Assembly (NCBI GenBank): GCA_030015575.1
Contig: JASDDO010000001.1
Coordinates: 320,077,595-320,141,594 of the forward strand
Direction: 5' to 3'
Length of the DNA: 64,000 bases
From: Agapanthus africanus
Lineage: Eukaryota > Streptophyta > Magnoliopsida > Asparagales > Amaryllidaceae
Shown here: positions 44,701-57,094 of the stretch, piece after piece
Layout of the letters: each line of letters opens with the position of its first letter
Position numbering within the stretch: the stretch's first letter is position 1
The notes under the pieces: generated by a model
Database searches by the model: none
What the model was told of the DNA's origin: nothing
What the model saw: the letters and a program-made list of their open reading frames with translations, nothing else
Translations under genes and position numbers: made by a program

Positions 44701-45855
44701 AAATGTTCCAACAACATCAGAATAGGTTTGTTTTAGCTTGCATTGATCCGAATCAACACAGTCCCATCAATTGATCACACCAATAAAGAACGAAAATAAT
44801 GATGTACGTATATGCCATCCGCATTCGCCACTGGGTCCCGTCATCACCCGTTAGGTTACATAACTAACGACAGAGCGGGGACTGGACTAGCGCGGATGCA
44901 AAACATATACATCTACTAGTATATATAGCAATATATAATATTCGCTCAAGGCGTGATAAAATGCAACATCACAGAAATGTAATCTGCATCACAGAACAAT
45001 ACAGATATCTTGGATCCCCGGGTTTCATAGAGCCGCTACTGAAACCCGACGTTCCCCTGGTCGTGTGGATAGCCTGTGCAATGAAATCCTAGACCCCTAC
45101 GGGCGCGGCAAGTTACCCGCCGAAACCTGAAGCGAGGCAGCCCCCTTCAACAACGTGAATGGATCACCCAGCACTTCACGGAATCCGGTAACTTGAGCAC
45201 CCCTCCTTAGGTCAACCTATACCCCCTACGAGTGCGGCGAATAGCCCGCCAATTCTAGAGTAAAGCCCCCTCCATCTCAACACCATGAGATGCGGGCCCG
45301 TTGCCCTCTAGAACCCGGCTATTTGTGCACCCCACCGCGGGGTAATCCTAGTACAGAAAATAAAATATACAACGGGTACATCGACCTCAGCCCGGTCGTG
45401 CCCCAAAAGAATAATATACAAACAGGCAGTGACGGCAGTCCACATGTCGGACGCTCACCTCGCGATATCAAATGTACATAAATAACCAAACTGTACTACC
45501 ATTGGATCCAGGCTATCCACCACGACAAATCCGCAATATCATAGCACAACCTGGTAAAGGACGGGAGTCAGGGCTGGCACAGAATATCAACGTGAATGTC
45601 ACGTTCGCAAATCCGTCTAAAAGAGCTATAACAGATAGACAGGATTTACCGATCAAATGACATTCACGGTCGCAGATATAATGTAAATACTGTGAACTAA
45701 CATGTTTAAAATTTTCGATCGACTAAATTTCTCGAAGTGGGCCCCAAGCACTACTGTAGCACTCAAAGAAAATCTGGGCCCAAAAAGAATATTCCAAACC
45801 CCATTTCTCAGTCTAAGACCCACTGAAAAAAATTGGTGCAACAAGGACTTATTAT

Positions 45856-45902
45856 GGCCGCGGAACGGCGACCAATGCATGAGTTTGGCCGCGGTTCCGC
45901 GG
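45856..45902 (-). other. GC-rich leader hairpin, El-2
   Basis: Sense CCGCGGAAC...CGGCCAA pairs with TTGGTCG...GTTCCGCGG around an apical loop. Confidence 0.82.
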
Positions 45903-46100
45903 TGGAAAAGTGAAGTCATGCCACCAAATTTTTGCAAAAGTCTTAGAAAACCCTGCACGTATTTCTGCGATGTACCAAATAATTTTTCGAGCACTGGAAA
46001 AATTCGACAGAAACTGTACTTTAGAAATCAGGTTTTCGGAAAATGCAATCGATCGAACTTGTAAACACGTTAGAGCAAGCTAGACTAGGTTAATGGCGTG

Positions 46101-46112
46101 GCTCTGATACCA
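46101..46112 (-). other. Primer binding site, El-2 (tRNA-iMet)
   Basis: GCTCTGATACCA abutting the 5' LTR. Confidence 0.96.
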
Positions 46113-48129
46113 TGTAGGACTACGGTAGCGTCCCGGCCGTCTTTCCTCGGCCAAAATGCGGAAACGAAAAATTTTCTTGACTTTAAACCGGCACTACCGC
46201 ATCCTAAAAACCCGGATCGGACCTACCTAGCTAACAAGAGAAAGGGTAGAATGCTATACCGAGCGATCCGTGTCCTTCGATCTTCGGCCTCTACTCCGAT
46301 CTCCTCGCGGAATCTCCGGTCTTCATCTCCTCGTCGGAAAGGGCACCACATCGAGAAGTCTTTTTACGGGCTCCCGCTTCATCCGAAACAACTCGGACGC
46401 GAAGTGTGCTAGCCGACGCGTCCAAGATGAAGTAGAGAATGTTGTGATCACTTTGTCTCTTGCATCCATAGCTTTGGATGGAGCTTAAAGTGTTGCCATT
46501 GAAGGAGACAATGAGCTAGAGGAAGAAGAAGAAGAAGAGTAGCGTTTCTTTTTCTTTTCTTTTCCTTTTTTTTGTTGTAAATGAGAGTGAGAGAGTGAGA
46601 TCAAAAATACAAGACTAATATTACAACCATGGCAGCCCTTCTCTCTCTCCTCATCAAATCAAGACATAAAACAATTCATTAATGCGACATATTTGCAAGA
46701 AAAGAGACCATGACTCATGATACAAGTCCATGTCACATTAATGCATTGTCATGATGATTTCTAGCTCATTATTTCCTTAAGCAAACATTAATCCAAATGT
46801 TTGCCATAACAAAGAAAATCCGGCAGCATCTAAAGTAAACTCGTGACGGATCACGAGGATACCCCTCACCTGTATATACATACTTGCATCCGCATTGCGA
46901 CTGAATGCGGATGCGATGAGACTAAAGTAATCCAACAAATCTATTACTAGGATCCGGCTTAAACCAAAGCCCACTAGTATGATCCGTCCGATCATGGTCC
47001 GTGCAATAACGCACGTATATGATCGGACCCTGCCATATATCATACGGCCTCTATAACGTTTCGCCCGAAACTTGAGAAACTGTCTGTGGGGGACTCTAAA
47101 GACTCGTCAATACTTTGGCTGTGGATTTAACCACTAGCACGTCAGAGGTATTAGCCGTACGTAACGGGCTACCAAGTATTGACCAAAAGGGAGGTCGATG
47201 AGCGAACTCATCCTGACACCCTACTGAGCCTGTCAGTGACAATATCCGTACAGTCAGGTCCGTTCGTCTATGAGTATCGCATGGCGGGCCTAGGGGGTTG
47301 GTAAAAGTCAGACCCCCAAAAGCGGTACAAATCGTGTCGGAGTGTAGCCCAGAACACCCTGAGATACTACTGGAATACCTACCAGTAAATCTCCTTCCTC
47401 GGCCGAGGGCTTTGTGTAATGGCTCTCCTAGACACAGCGCGACCTCACCCCCAATACCGGGAGAGACGAACCCCTGCAGATCCTCTCACTGCCTCCATGT
47501 GGCTCGGGACTGTACCCAACTAAAACCTGTTTGCACGACTCCTTTGAGCCGTGGTAGGGTAGTAATCAAAGCAAAGTGGGAACTTACACGAGAAAAATGA
47601 CGATCTCAGGTCGATGAACTAACCTGTACACATGTCACCAGGGAACTGCTATCTGACGTCTGGTATAATCCCAACTAGCATGTTCCCATCGAGTCCTGTC
47701 CGGTGTACTCATAACCCAATGAGCACCTGTATACATCTTAGGTGAACCAACTGACACCAGTGGCTTGTGAGACCGGCCACCGCCCCTCGTCGGGGTCTCG
47801 ACTGTATACACTAGTCTATTCTGGAGTATCGATGCCCTGTCTCGAAACTCCCTCGACTAGGGACCTTTTATGGATGTGCTTATAGACCCCAGCTCCCACG
47901 TATATGATCGCCATCATATTGCTGGCCGTCAAGCAAGAATGCTAAGGGCTCTATCAACGCGCAATAGTGACCTGTAAGGTCACCTGAAACAGTACACGAT
48001 GATAAAGATATACCAGATAGCATACTATCATCTCGAATAAGACTGTTCTAACGGTGTAGGTCCTCTCTCAATCATTGCAATCACGTGCCTGTGATCCAAT
48101 AATTGACTCTGAGGGCACTATATCCAACA
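46113..48129 (-). repeat. 5' LTR of El-2 (2017 bp)
   Basis: TGTAGGACTACGG to CACTATATCCAACA. It matches the split 3' LTR at about 96%. The uninterrupted junction at 47087..47105 shows the empty El-3 site. Confidence 0.95.
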
Positions 48130-48134
48130 GTAGG
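48130..48134. other. Target-site duplication GTAGG, right copy, El-2
   Basis: Same as 7484..7488; El-1 pol resumes after it. Confidence 0.93.
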
Positions 48135-49190
48135 TTCATCATTATCAATGACGCAATCCTCTCTATCCCCGTCTATGAGAAAACTGTAGTATCTCTCAGG
48201 CGGATGAGACGGCCTACTACTCCTGCGGAGGGGTGCGGGAATGTCCTGTTCTTCTGGAATTTCTGGCTCTACCAAACTTTTAGTAGTAGTTTGTGGTTCT
48301 GGAATTTCTTCCAGTTCTATTGCGCTCCCACTTGTTTCCTTTTCTAAAAACTGATGTTCTAGAAAATGGGCATTACAAGAAATAAAAACCTTTTGTTCCT
48401 CTGCGTAATAGAAAAAATACCCCTTGGAGTTCTTTGGATATCCCACATACTTACACTGTACTGATCGTGCCTCGAGTTTGTCCGCATGCTGCTTTTTAAC
48501 AAAAGCTGGACATCCTCATATCTTCAGATACTGAAGATAGGGTTTCTTCCCACTCCACATCTGATATGGTGTGGTAGGCACAGTCTTGGTAGGAACCCTG
48601 TTCAAAAGATATGCAGCTGATTCTAGTGCATAACCCCAGAAAGATCGCGGTAACTCAGCATTACTCATCATGGAACGCACCATATCCAATAGGGTTCGGT
48701 TCCGTCTCTCTGATACACCGTTGTGTTGTGGAGTGTATGGAGGAGTAAGTTGAGAGAGAATTCCATTCTCTTCTAGGTAACCCAGGAACTCGGCACTTAA
48801 GTATTCACCACCTCGATCAGATCTCAGTGTCTTGATACTTTTGCCGGTTTGGTTTTCTACTTCATTCTTATATTCTCAGAATTTCTCAAAGGCCTCGGAT
48901 TTATGTTTCATCAAGAAAATGAATCCATACCTAGAGTAATCATCCGTAAAAGTAATGAAATATGAAAAACCGCCTCTTGCATATGTAGATATTGGACCAC
49001 ATACATCGCTGTGTATGAGTCCTAAGAGCTCGCTCGCTCTTACTCCATGTCCAGTGAATGGAGTCTTTGTCATCTTTCCTTTGAGACATGATTGACAAGT
49101 GGCATAAAATTGATATTCGAACGGATCCAAATATCATTCTCTATGTAACTTAGTTAACCTTGTCTCATTGATGTGACCCAGTCAACAATG
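48130..49190 (-). pseudogene. El-1 pol remnant: integrase and linker
   Basis: Minus-strand pieces read CQSCLKGKMTKTPFTGHG, LGLIHSDVCGPISTYARGG and FITFTDDYSRYGFIFLMKHK (49130..48876), and the post-integrase linker with KVFISCNAHFLE and PAPLRRSSRPSHPPERYY (48446 downward). They align with residues 250-580 of the El-5 polyprotein. The continuation into RT is at 7488, across El-2. Broken, several breaks. Confidence 0.9.
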
Positions 49191-49892
49191 CCATAAGAAA
49201 ACCTGATTTATATCTGGAGACTTTCTTTTTAGTGTGTTCTGGACATTGAAAATCTGTAATTGGTTTAACACGTATATACCGTTATCTAGTGTACCGGACC
49301 CAATCAAACCATGATTAAGGTGGATGTTAACAACATCGCTTACAAATGTGAAATCATAATCTTCTTTTGATAACAACGATACTGATATGATATTACACGT
49401 TAAACTAGGTACACAAAAACAGTTGCGCAAAACCAAAATATGTCCACTTGTCAATCCAAGGTGATAATCCCCTACGGACACAGCATTCATGCTAGCTCCG
49501 TTAGCAACGTGGAGGGTCATATTTCCAACCTTCAGCACTCTACGGTTTCTCAGCGCCTGCAATGAATTGCATATATGTGATCCTGATCCGGTATCCAATA
49601 CCCAGGAAGTAGAGTTGATTGACAGACAATTTTCAATTACAAACACACCTGAAGCCGAACCCACAACTTGCCTCGGGTCCTGGTTCTTGGCAATCCAAGC
49701 TTTGCAATCTTTCTTCCAATGGCCTTTCCTACGACAGTGGAAGCACTCATCCTTTGCCACTACCGGCACCGCAACCTTTGCCTTTCCCTTAGCTTCCACC
49801 TTACCAACACCACCTCTTGGTTTGGTAGCGGCCTTCTTCCTTCCTTCCTTTGGCCCTTTCCTTAGACCTGGAAGAGGAAGCACCACGAACAA
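49182..49892 (-). pseudogene. El-1 nucleocapsid end of gag and protease
   Basis: 236-residue minus-strand frame. Basic stretch, then a zinc knuckle CFHCRRKGHWKKDC (CX2CX4HX4C, RNA binding), then STSWVLDTGSGSHIC, the aspartic protease active site, and the approach to the integrase zinc-binding domain (VFLWHC at the end). This is the only zinc knuckle in the window, and the stretch SGVFVIENC before the protease is where the group II elements rejoin this arrangement. Confidence 0.93.
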
Positions 49893-50494
49893 ATATAGCG
49901 GGTGTTTCCCTTACCTTCTGCAAGGTGCCCTCTGCACTCCTCAACATGTTAAGGAGTTCTGGAAGTTCAACTTCTTTACCTTGAATGTTGAAATTCAAGA
50001 TAATAGGTAGAAGGAAGGGACTGGAGAATCAAGTCTGTATACAGCTCGTTCTCTAATGTTGTCCCGAGGTCTGCGAGCTCTTCAATATAGCCAATCATCT
50101 TAAGGACACGTTCCCCTACAGATGATCCGACGGCTATCCTCGACTGAAACAAGTTCTTCGAGGTCTCGTATCTAGCTATACGAGATTGCTCTCTATACAG
50201 TTCCTTGGTGTGGAGAAATATGGATTCTAGATCCATATTCTCGTGCTTCCTCTGATGTTCATTATTCATAGAGGCAAGCACGATGCATTTGGCCTTCGCG
50301 CAGTCTAACTCCCAGGTCTTGCGGATTTTCTTATCCGCGACACTGGATTCAAGACCTGGGACAACAGGGGCCTTAGTAATAAGGACATACCCCAATTTGT
50401 CATAGGTAATTGCCATCTTGACATTCCAGAACCAATCTTTATAGTTTGGCTCTGTCAAAATATTTTTATCTAATAACAACTTAAGGCCTGTCAT
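49893..50494 (-). pseudogene. El-1 Gag capsid remnant
   Basis: The minus-strand frame begins near MTGLKLLLDKNILTEPNYKD and runs on through NVKMAITYDKLGYVL, KAKCIVLASMNNE and IGYIEELADLG, the layout of the copia Gag (UBN2-type) capsid domain. The frame is open further upstream to 50554, but that part crosses the pyrimidine tract. Groups II and III keep only the LTEP-like start of this region. Broken together with the rest of El-1. Confidence 0.88.
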
Positions 50495-50505
50495 GTTCTG
50501 GGTCG

Positions 50506-50536
50506 CTGCAATTAAGAGAGAGAGAGGAAACACTTT
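50506..50536 (-). promoter_or_regulatory. Polypyrimidine tract plus CAG, 3' splice-site-like, El-1
   Basis: In sense TTTCCTCTCTCTCTCTTAAT then TGCAG, followed within about 12 nt by the gag start region. This anchors the position of the same signal in the gag-less elements. Confidence 0.5.
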
Positions 50537-50993
50537 AGCATGATGCTCTTCCATGTTTAGAGTAGTTTTTAGTTTATCTAAACAGGATGGTTCCCACTGT
50601 TTCTCGAATCCTTTCTCAAACCAAAAAAGAAGAACTAGTCAGGACTATTCTCACCGTACAATACTTGCTTAACCATTCAGCCAAGCCGGTGTCGGTACTT
50701 CGAGAGAGGTTTTACGACGCTTTCGCGAAGTTCCTTAATTAAATAACCTCTTTTCCCTGGGGGCGTAGCCCCGCTGACACCTTTCTTGACACCTACTTGG
50801 TTTATAGCATTGATCGTTGAGTGAAAGAATCTCCCGATGAGTAGCATATACTCACAGTAGGATCGGGATCCAAATATCATCGTGTGATAAAGCTGAAGGA
50901 ATCCTACCAAAATTATCACACTCCAAATGGTATGTAACTCTAGCAAGTTTCAGTTTCTTTAGAAACTCCCGATGTGGATTTTTGCTCCATGCT

Positions 50994-51201
50994 CTTATGA
51001 CCTTGGTGTTGGTCAAAATGTCATAAGTCACATGTCAAGTTCTACCCATCATTATCTTGTTAATTTGAACCCACCCGTACATACCCTTGATGTTGGCCAA
51101 ATGGCAGTACGACTGTCCCAAACCAACTTATCTATCTATGCAACAGATGAATACCCAGCAACTACCAAACACTATGCCTTGGCGTTGGTCAAAATACATA
51201 G
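50994..51201 (-). other. Triple stem-loop block, El-1 (loop CAAC x3)
   Basis: Hairpins at 51172..51201 (CTATG/CATAG), 51077..51110 (GTAC/GTAC) and 50994..51027 (CTTATG/CATAAG). The sense motifs are TTGAC-CAAC-GCCAA, TTGGC-CAAC-ATCAA and TTGAC-CAAC-ACCAA. The inner stem is weaker than in the other elements. Confidence 0.72.
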
Positions 51202-52316
51202 CTTAAATACTACTGAATACCCAAATGAAATGACGGAAGGCTACGAATGGTTTTGGCGAAACCGTGAACGTAGTGAACTTGATATGATCGAAGGAACCTG
51301 ATAGCTTTTAAAAGGAGTGGTTTAAGCTCCGCAATTAAAAAATCTTCTGTTTTAAAATAACCGAGTGGTTTCTTTTAAACTGTTCCAACGATTCAACTTT
51401 GGTTTATTTTCTTTGCATTAAAATAATGCGTCCCATCAATTAACCTATTATTGCAGAAAACAACGAAAATACAACATCCTCTTATGCCATCCGCATTCGC
51501 CACTGGGCTTCGTCATTCACCCGTTAGGTTACTTAACTAACGACAGAGCGGGGGCTAGGCTAGCGCGGATGCAAAACATAAGCAACGCCTACTAGATATC
51601 ATATATAGATATTGTACATTCGTCAGACGCAATAATAGGCATTCCAGATCACAGATGAACATATTGGATATACAAGCAATCCGCATTTCTTTTAAGCCTG
51701 CAATGAAAGATGGATTACACAGTCGTGATGAATAGCCAAACCCTACCCTAGACCCATACGGGTACGGCAAACTACCCGCCAAGTACCCGAAGTGAAGCGG
51801 TCTCCCTCAACGACATGAGTAGGCCACTAAGCACTTCAAGATACCCGGTAGTTTGTGCACCCCTCCTTGGGTCTATCCTAGGAGCAGAAAACAGTAAATG
51901 AAATAATACAACGGTGGCTACAACCTCAACCTGGATGTGCCCCGCAAAAGAATATTACAACAAATTACAATTTACATTTGAATGAAAGAAACACCCGTCT
52001 CACATCCTCGGCTATCCATTCACGACAATCCAACAAATTCATATCCACAAACATAAAGTAACCATTATAGAAATGTGCAACCCCCTGCTAACTGACATAC
52101 TAGCAATTAGGGGAGCTTTACGAACACATTAAACACAACACAGATATAGTCCAATTAGCCAAAGTTCTTAGAATTTCGATCAAGCAACACATATGAATCT
52201 ACTCCAAACAATTCTCTGTGCACATAAAACCTGAGCAGAAACAAAACATCCCCAGAAAACACAACATCAACACAGAAGAATAACTGAGCAAATTTAGGTT
52301 GACTCGGTGTCAACTC

Positions 52317-52371
52317 GGCCGCTGATCCGCGGCGGATCGCTTGGATCGGCCGCGGTTTTGCGGTGGTTTGG
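52317..52371 (-). other. GC-rich leader hairpin, El-1
   Basis: GC-rich inverted repeat including GATCCGCGGCGGATC and CGGCCGCGG arms, at the same distance from the PBS as in the others but more diverged. Confidence 0.65.
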
Positions 52372-52559
52372 ACGAGTCACGATCCCAAATTTCTTCACAA
52401 TTCTTAAAAAACCCTGCTAATATTTTTAAGGGTCCCTGAAAAATTTTTAGACCCCAATTTAAAATCGGCAGAAACTTGGTGAAAAAGTTGTTTTTTCGGG
52501 ATTATTTTGCGATCGAATTTCTAAAGACTTTGCTAACATGTTAGTTATGGTTTAGCCAG

Positions 52560-52571
52560 GCTCTGATACCA
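52560..52571 (-). other. Primer binding site, El-1 (tRNA-iMet)
   Basis: GCTCTGATACCA one base from the LTR start at 52573. Confidence 0.95.
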
Positions 52572-52572
52572 C

Positions 52573-54005
52573 TGTAAGTCGACGTTACACACCCCACTAG
52601 ATGCAGGGAGGCGGAATAGGTAAAACAATCATTTTGTTCAAGGTAACATCGACTAACTTTACGGATCTTTGCTAAACCCTAACTAACAAACTATCTAGAA
52701 GTGCTAAACTACTATGATAGATGATTATACCTTAAGATACTAGTCCTTCTTGTTCTTGTTGTTCACCTCCTCGTCGGGCTCCTCGATGTAATAGAAGATC
52801 CACCCGAGAGTTCCTCCTTCAAGCTTTAACCTCTAACTTGAGGTAACTAAGTGGCTAGGATTGCTAATCCAAGTGACCTAGATGATATAGAAGTGGATTA
52901 AGGATCTATTAGTCTTTCTAACCCTTGGGATCTCAACACATGAGAGGATTATGGTTAGGTTGAAGAAGAGGAGAGCTTGAGGAGAGAGAGTGTGTTTGTT
53001 AATTATGAATTGAACCCTTCTCACTTTGAATAACATGAAGCATAAAAAATATCTTGCACAAAATATCTTGCACAAATATCATCCATGCTTCATTTAATTC
53101 TTGAGATGAATCATCTCATGAGTCATGGTGCAATTAAAACTAAATGAGTCACCTTTCTTCTAGAAGCTTCTCGACTAATTACGAGAACGCCCCTCCCATC
53201 CGTATTTACGAAAAACACGGATATACTGAGAATACATAAATCCAATAATCGAATACTAGAATCTGGCTTAAACTAAAGCCCGCTAGTATAATCTGTCCGA
53301 ACATCATACGTGCATAAGTACACGTATATGTCCGAACCCTGTCGTAAAACCATACGACCTCTATATCATTTCACCTGAACCAGGGAAACTCTCTGTGTGG
53401 GACTCTAAAGACTCGACATTACGCTGGTAGTGGGTTTAACCACAGGCCGCAAGCGGTACTAGCTGTACGTAACGGTCCCCAGGTAGATGTCGATAAGAAG
53501 GTCGATGAGGAAACCCATCTGAACTCCTACTGAGCCTGATGTGACAATCTACGTACAGTCCGGTCTGTTCGTCTAAGATTATCGCATATCGGGCCTAGGG
53601 GGGCGGCATGCGTTAGTCCCCTAAAAGCGGTATAAGTCATGTTGGAGTGAAGCCCATTACACCTTGAGAAGCTACTGGAAAACCTACCGGTAAATCTCGC
53701 TTGCCCTGGCCCGGGACTTTGCGTAATGGCTCTCCAAACACAGTGCGATATCAACTCCCAATATCGGGAGAGACGAATCCTTTCTAACCGCCACTGCCTC
53801 CAAGTGCTTCGGGACTGCACCCAACTGCTACCTGTTTGCACGACTCCTTTGAGCCGTAGTAGGCTAGCAATCTAAGAACAGTAGGAACACACTCGAGACG
53901 AAGCAGCAGTATCAAGTCAACGGACTATGTTGTACTCATGTCACCTGGGAACTGTTAACTGACGACGGGTATAATACCAACCATCAGTTCCCTGCGAGTC
54001 CTGTC
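52573..54005 (-). repeat. 5' LTR of El-1, part up to El-7
   Basis: Starts TGTAAGTCGACGTTAC; the last 350 bp align with 5121..5475. It is interrupted at 54005 by El-7; the remainder lies beyond the window. Confidence 0.9.
54001..54005. other. Target-site duplication CTGTC, left copy, El-7
   Basis: CTGTC precedes the El-7 LTR. The other El-1 LTR reads CCTGTCCGGTG uninterrupted near 5468. The right copy is outside the window. Confidence 0.7.
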
Positions 54006-56214
54006 TGTTAGTTATATGTATGCCCTAGAGGCCATTACTATACATAGGATGTCTATTGTAATGGATGCTTGGACATATATAGGGAGGACTTTCTTGCTCG
54101 ACATGATAGTATGCAATCTGGTTGATCTTTACCTTAACTTGTACACTGATTGTCTCTCTGTTACATGTTGGTAAAGCCCTTAGGATGTGTACTTGACTAC
54201 CTGGACTATGATGCGGATCATACTAGTGGGGACATGGTAGTCCATAAGTACATCCTTCAAGGTCCCTAGTCCTGGGTGTATCGAGACGGGGCATCGATAT
54301 ACCAGTTTAGACTAGCATATACCTTCTCGACCCATACAGATGGGCGATGGATGATCCCATATCCATTGGTGTTTGACATCAGAGATGATATACGGGTGCT
54401 CAGTGGAGACTGGGTACACTGGACGGACTCGCCGAGAACTCCCAGATGGTATTATACCTTACGTCAGATGGCAGTTCTCTGGTGACACTGGTACAGAGTA
54501 GTCTGTTGACCCGAGATCGTCATAGAGTCTTGTGTGATTCCTACTGTGCTTTGATTTCCACCTTACCACGTCCAAGAGGGCGTGCAAAACGGTGGTTTTT
54601 GGGTACAGTCCCGAATCACATGGAGGCAATGAGCGATAGGAGGGGATTCGTCTCTCCCGGTATAGGGAGTTGATGTTGCGCTGTGTTCGATTGGTTATAA
54701 CCGGAAATCCCTGGCCAGGGTTGCTGAGATTTTCTGGTAAGTGTTACCAGTAGTTTCTCGAACTGTTGTACACCTCATATCGACACGACTTATCGAGCTA
54801 TTGGGGTCTGACGTTTACCTCCCCTAGGCGAGATATGCGACATATCAGACGAACAGACCGGACTGTACGGTAAGTGTTACTGGTTGGATTCACAGGAGTG
54901 TGAGCGGGCTTGCTCGTCGATCTTCTGATCGCTCAATACCCGGGTGGCCGTTACGTTTAGTAGACCGCTTGCGGCTTGCGGGTGTTTGATATGATCATCA
55001 CCTGCTGCCGGCGTATTGACGAGTCTTTAGAGTCCTACACAGAGGTTTCCTGGCTCAAGCAAAACGAAATAGGAATGCATATGAGATATGTGCGGGACCG
55101 AGAATAATGCGTGTATGTGATACCGTATTCTATTCTCGCGATGAATGTATCGATTGGTTGTATGCGATATAACCTAGTTATCGAATCAAGGATTGATTCG
55201 ATAAGCCGATACATTGGATATTAGTCGGTTATATGCGATATGACCGGATCGTTAAATCAAGTATTGATTTAATGATTTAATGCATAATTATATATTTGAT
55301 ATAATAATTTGCATTAACTAGTATTTGTTCACTTTAAATGGATTTTCTAACTTGAAGTACACAAGTTCTATATGTGATATACTTTTGTGCACTTGTTTGT
55401 ATCATGTTTGATGATACATGCTAACTTGAGTTTGTGTGTATGATTAAACCATGGTTATATGAATGGTTAGGGTTTTGTTCACTTATCTATTTCTTTTATT
55501 TATTTATTCACTTTTGCAAGATAAATAGAATGGTGGCTTATTTTGTTTCTTTCATGAAGCTTCATGAAGTGTTGAAAGCTTGACCATTTTGTTTGTTTGC
55601 TTAACTCTAACCATTCAACCTAACCCTAGTTTATTCTCTACACCTAACTATGGTTGCAAATATGATAAGTATCATATTATTTCCTATTTTTAAAAGAGAT
55701 ATCATATTCTTTCTTCTTCTTCTTCATCTTCAACAAAGAAGAAAGCTTGCATCCTTTAATGGCAACTTGAGAAAAAGAGTGAGAAATCCAATTCTAAAGT
55801 GAACCCACTTCCTATTTCTTCATCCTCTACCACTTTCCACATAGTATAGGGTGTTTTCTTTACAAGTTTCATGACTTGGTGAAGTTGGAGTTTGATCTTG
55901 AGTTGCCTCGACGTAGATCATCTTCGGCATCGAAGTCGATGATCTAGCCCGCCCATTTCTCCAATGAAGCCGATGCTAGAGTCCGGGATACGATATGGAC
56001 AGCGGAGGGACGTCATCACGGAGCCTAGGAGGTGGAGGACCGGATCTACAATGGTTGTAGTCACTTTTCTTTAGCAATAAAGTAGTTTACTTGCTTGCAT
56101 CGCTTCTTTATCTAGTTAACGATCCGTATTAGGGTTTGTAGGCACATGAAAATTTTTGAATTGGCCATGTTTGATGGTTTGTAGAACCTCTAGTGTGTGC
56201 CTAGGAACCCTACA
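54006..56214 (+). repeat. 5' LTR of El-7 (2209 bp)
   Basis: TGTTAGTTATATGTATGCCC to GGAACCCTACA. Contains CTGGTAAGTGTTACCAG (54734..54750), the GAGAAT...ATTCTC hairpin (55100..55137) and the TATAT/GATATA dyads. Confidence 0.95.
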
Positions 56215-56215
56215 G

Positions 56216-56227
56216 TGGTATTAGAGA
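56216..56227 (+). other. Primer binding site, El-7 (degenerate)
   Basis: TGGTAT-type site one base after the LTR, recognisable by position and similarity to the other PBSs. Confidence 0.75.
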
Positions 56228-56414
56228 CTAGCTAGAGCCTTAGGCGATGTATAGACGGAGTTAGAAGTCCGATCGAACCGAAACCCTAATTCCAAACTTG
56301 CTCTCTGTACATTTTTGAAAATTGTGGATTTTTGAAAATTAAAAATATGCAGAAAACTCAGCAGGAGTTTCTAAGAATTACTGTACAAAACGGAACTTCT
56401 AATTCGATCAAATA

Positions 56415-56461
56415 GCCGCGGAACATCGGCAATAGCGTGGCTAATGCGGCGGTTCCGCGGC
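56415..56461 (+). other. GC-rich leader hairpin, El-7
   Basis: Arms GCCGCGGAAC/GTTCCGCGGC and apical GCAATAGC/GCTAATGC with one mismatch. Confidence 0.8.
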
Positions 56462-56666
56462 CGTTTTGTCTCTTCTTCCATTTATTTTTCCACAGTAATT
56501 CCTATATTCTGGTACTGTATTTTCTGGGAATTTTTAAATCTTACTCAAGAGTTGAGTTTTCTGGGTTGTATTGGGAGTTTGGATATTCGATCGGACTGTC
56601 TAATTTTGTCTGTGTTTTTTTTTCTTTTCCGGGTAATTTTAGAATATGTTAAAAAGTTCGACCGGA

Positions 56667-56674
56667 TATAAATA
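56667..56674 (+). promoter_or_regulatory. TATA-like box downstream of the PBS, El-7
   Basis: TATAAATA in the context shared by all group II elements. Confidence 0.35.
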
Positions 56675-57094
56675 CCCACTTTTTCCCCTGCCGGGAAATT
56701 TCCAATTGTTGGATTTTTCCGTAGTTTAATAACGTTCTAAGTAGTGCAAGTAACGTGATGGACCCTCTAGAAGACAACAACCCTTAACTCGATTATGTGA
56801 CCGTCTTGAACTGCCCTTTGAACCTTAGGGTTTGGGGCAGTACGGCGTGCCACATGTGAGGCGTTGGATTGACCCTTCTAGGGCTGGACCGTTGGTACTG
56901 AGGCACGAAATGAATGTTTTTAAACTTATTTCATGTGTTGAGCTGTTTCGGGAAAACTTGGGTGTTTGATTGTTCGATCGAAAAGTTTAACATTTTCTAT
57001 TTATCTGGAATGGGATACAATACTTGGAATCCACAAGTAGTTATGAGATAACTGATTTAAATGTTATAAACACAGCACTTTAGTGTCACTTGAT

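Larger units (their letters stand above)
43816..46100 (-). other. Untranslated leader of El-2
   Basis: About 2.3 kb, no credible coding frame. It contains the triple stem-loop block (44081..44295), duplicated module (44436..44700), CGGGTTTC/GAAACCCG hairpin (45019..45048), a block of about 28 bp unique to this copy (near 45551..45578) and the GC-rich hairpin (45856..45902). Confidence 0.78.
7489..48129 (-). mobile_element. El-2: group III copia element split by El-3 and El-5
   Basis: Own pieces: 3' LTR (7489..8468 and 29009..30030), PPT (30031), decayed internal region (30046..31830 and 42408..42941), tandem repeat (42942..43710), leader, PBS (46101) and 5' LTR (46113..48129). Its LTRs differ by about 4% by hand count, roughly 1.5 million years at an assumed 1.3e-8. 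Perfect TSD GTAGG inside El-1 pol. It has no recognisable gag, and its pol is decayed beyond an open frame. Broken, many breaks. Confidence 0.93.
50537..52559 (-). other. Untranslated leader of El-1
   Basis: About 2 kb, non-coding. It holds a GAAA hairpin (50715..50734), the triple stem-loop block (50994..51201), the CGTTAG/CTAACG region near 51520..51545 and the GC-rich hairpin (52317..52371). The duplicated 138-150 bp module of groups II and III was not found. Confidence 0.75.
5121..54005 (-). mobile_element. El-1: outermost, oldest copia element, group I
   Basis: Minus-strand element that hosts everything else in the window; El-6 and El-7 interrupt its two LTRs and El-2 interrupts pol. 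Its own pieces are 5121..7488 (3' LTR remainder, PPT, RT and RNase H) and 48130..54005 (integrase, protease, gag, leader, PBS, 5' LTR). It is the only element here with a recognisable gag. The two LTR pieces overlap over about 350 bp and differ by about 6%, the highest value in the window, roughly 2 million years at an assumed 1.3e-8. Broken, with many breaks. Confidence 0.9.

Noticed and set aside
49489-50010. 173-codon plus-strand frame
   Set aside because: It is the antisense of El-1 gag/nucleocapsid and protease; the minus-strand reading has the zinc knuckle and DTGSG.
53527-53841. Open frames of 60-110 codons inside LTRs and leaders (also 11322..11636, 19245..19559, 31778..32104, 33670..33909)
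   Set aside because: They lie in LTRs or non-coding leader, occur in parallel copies only because the LTRs are copies, overlap on both strands and match no family I recognise.
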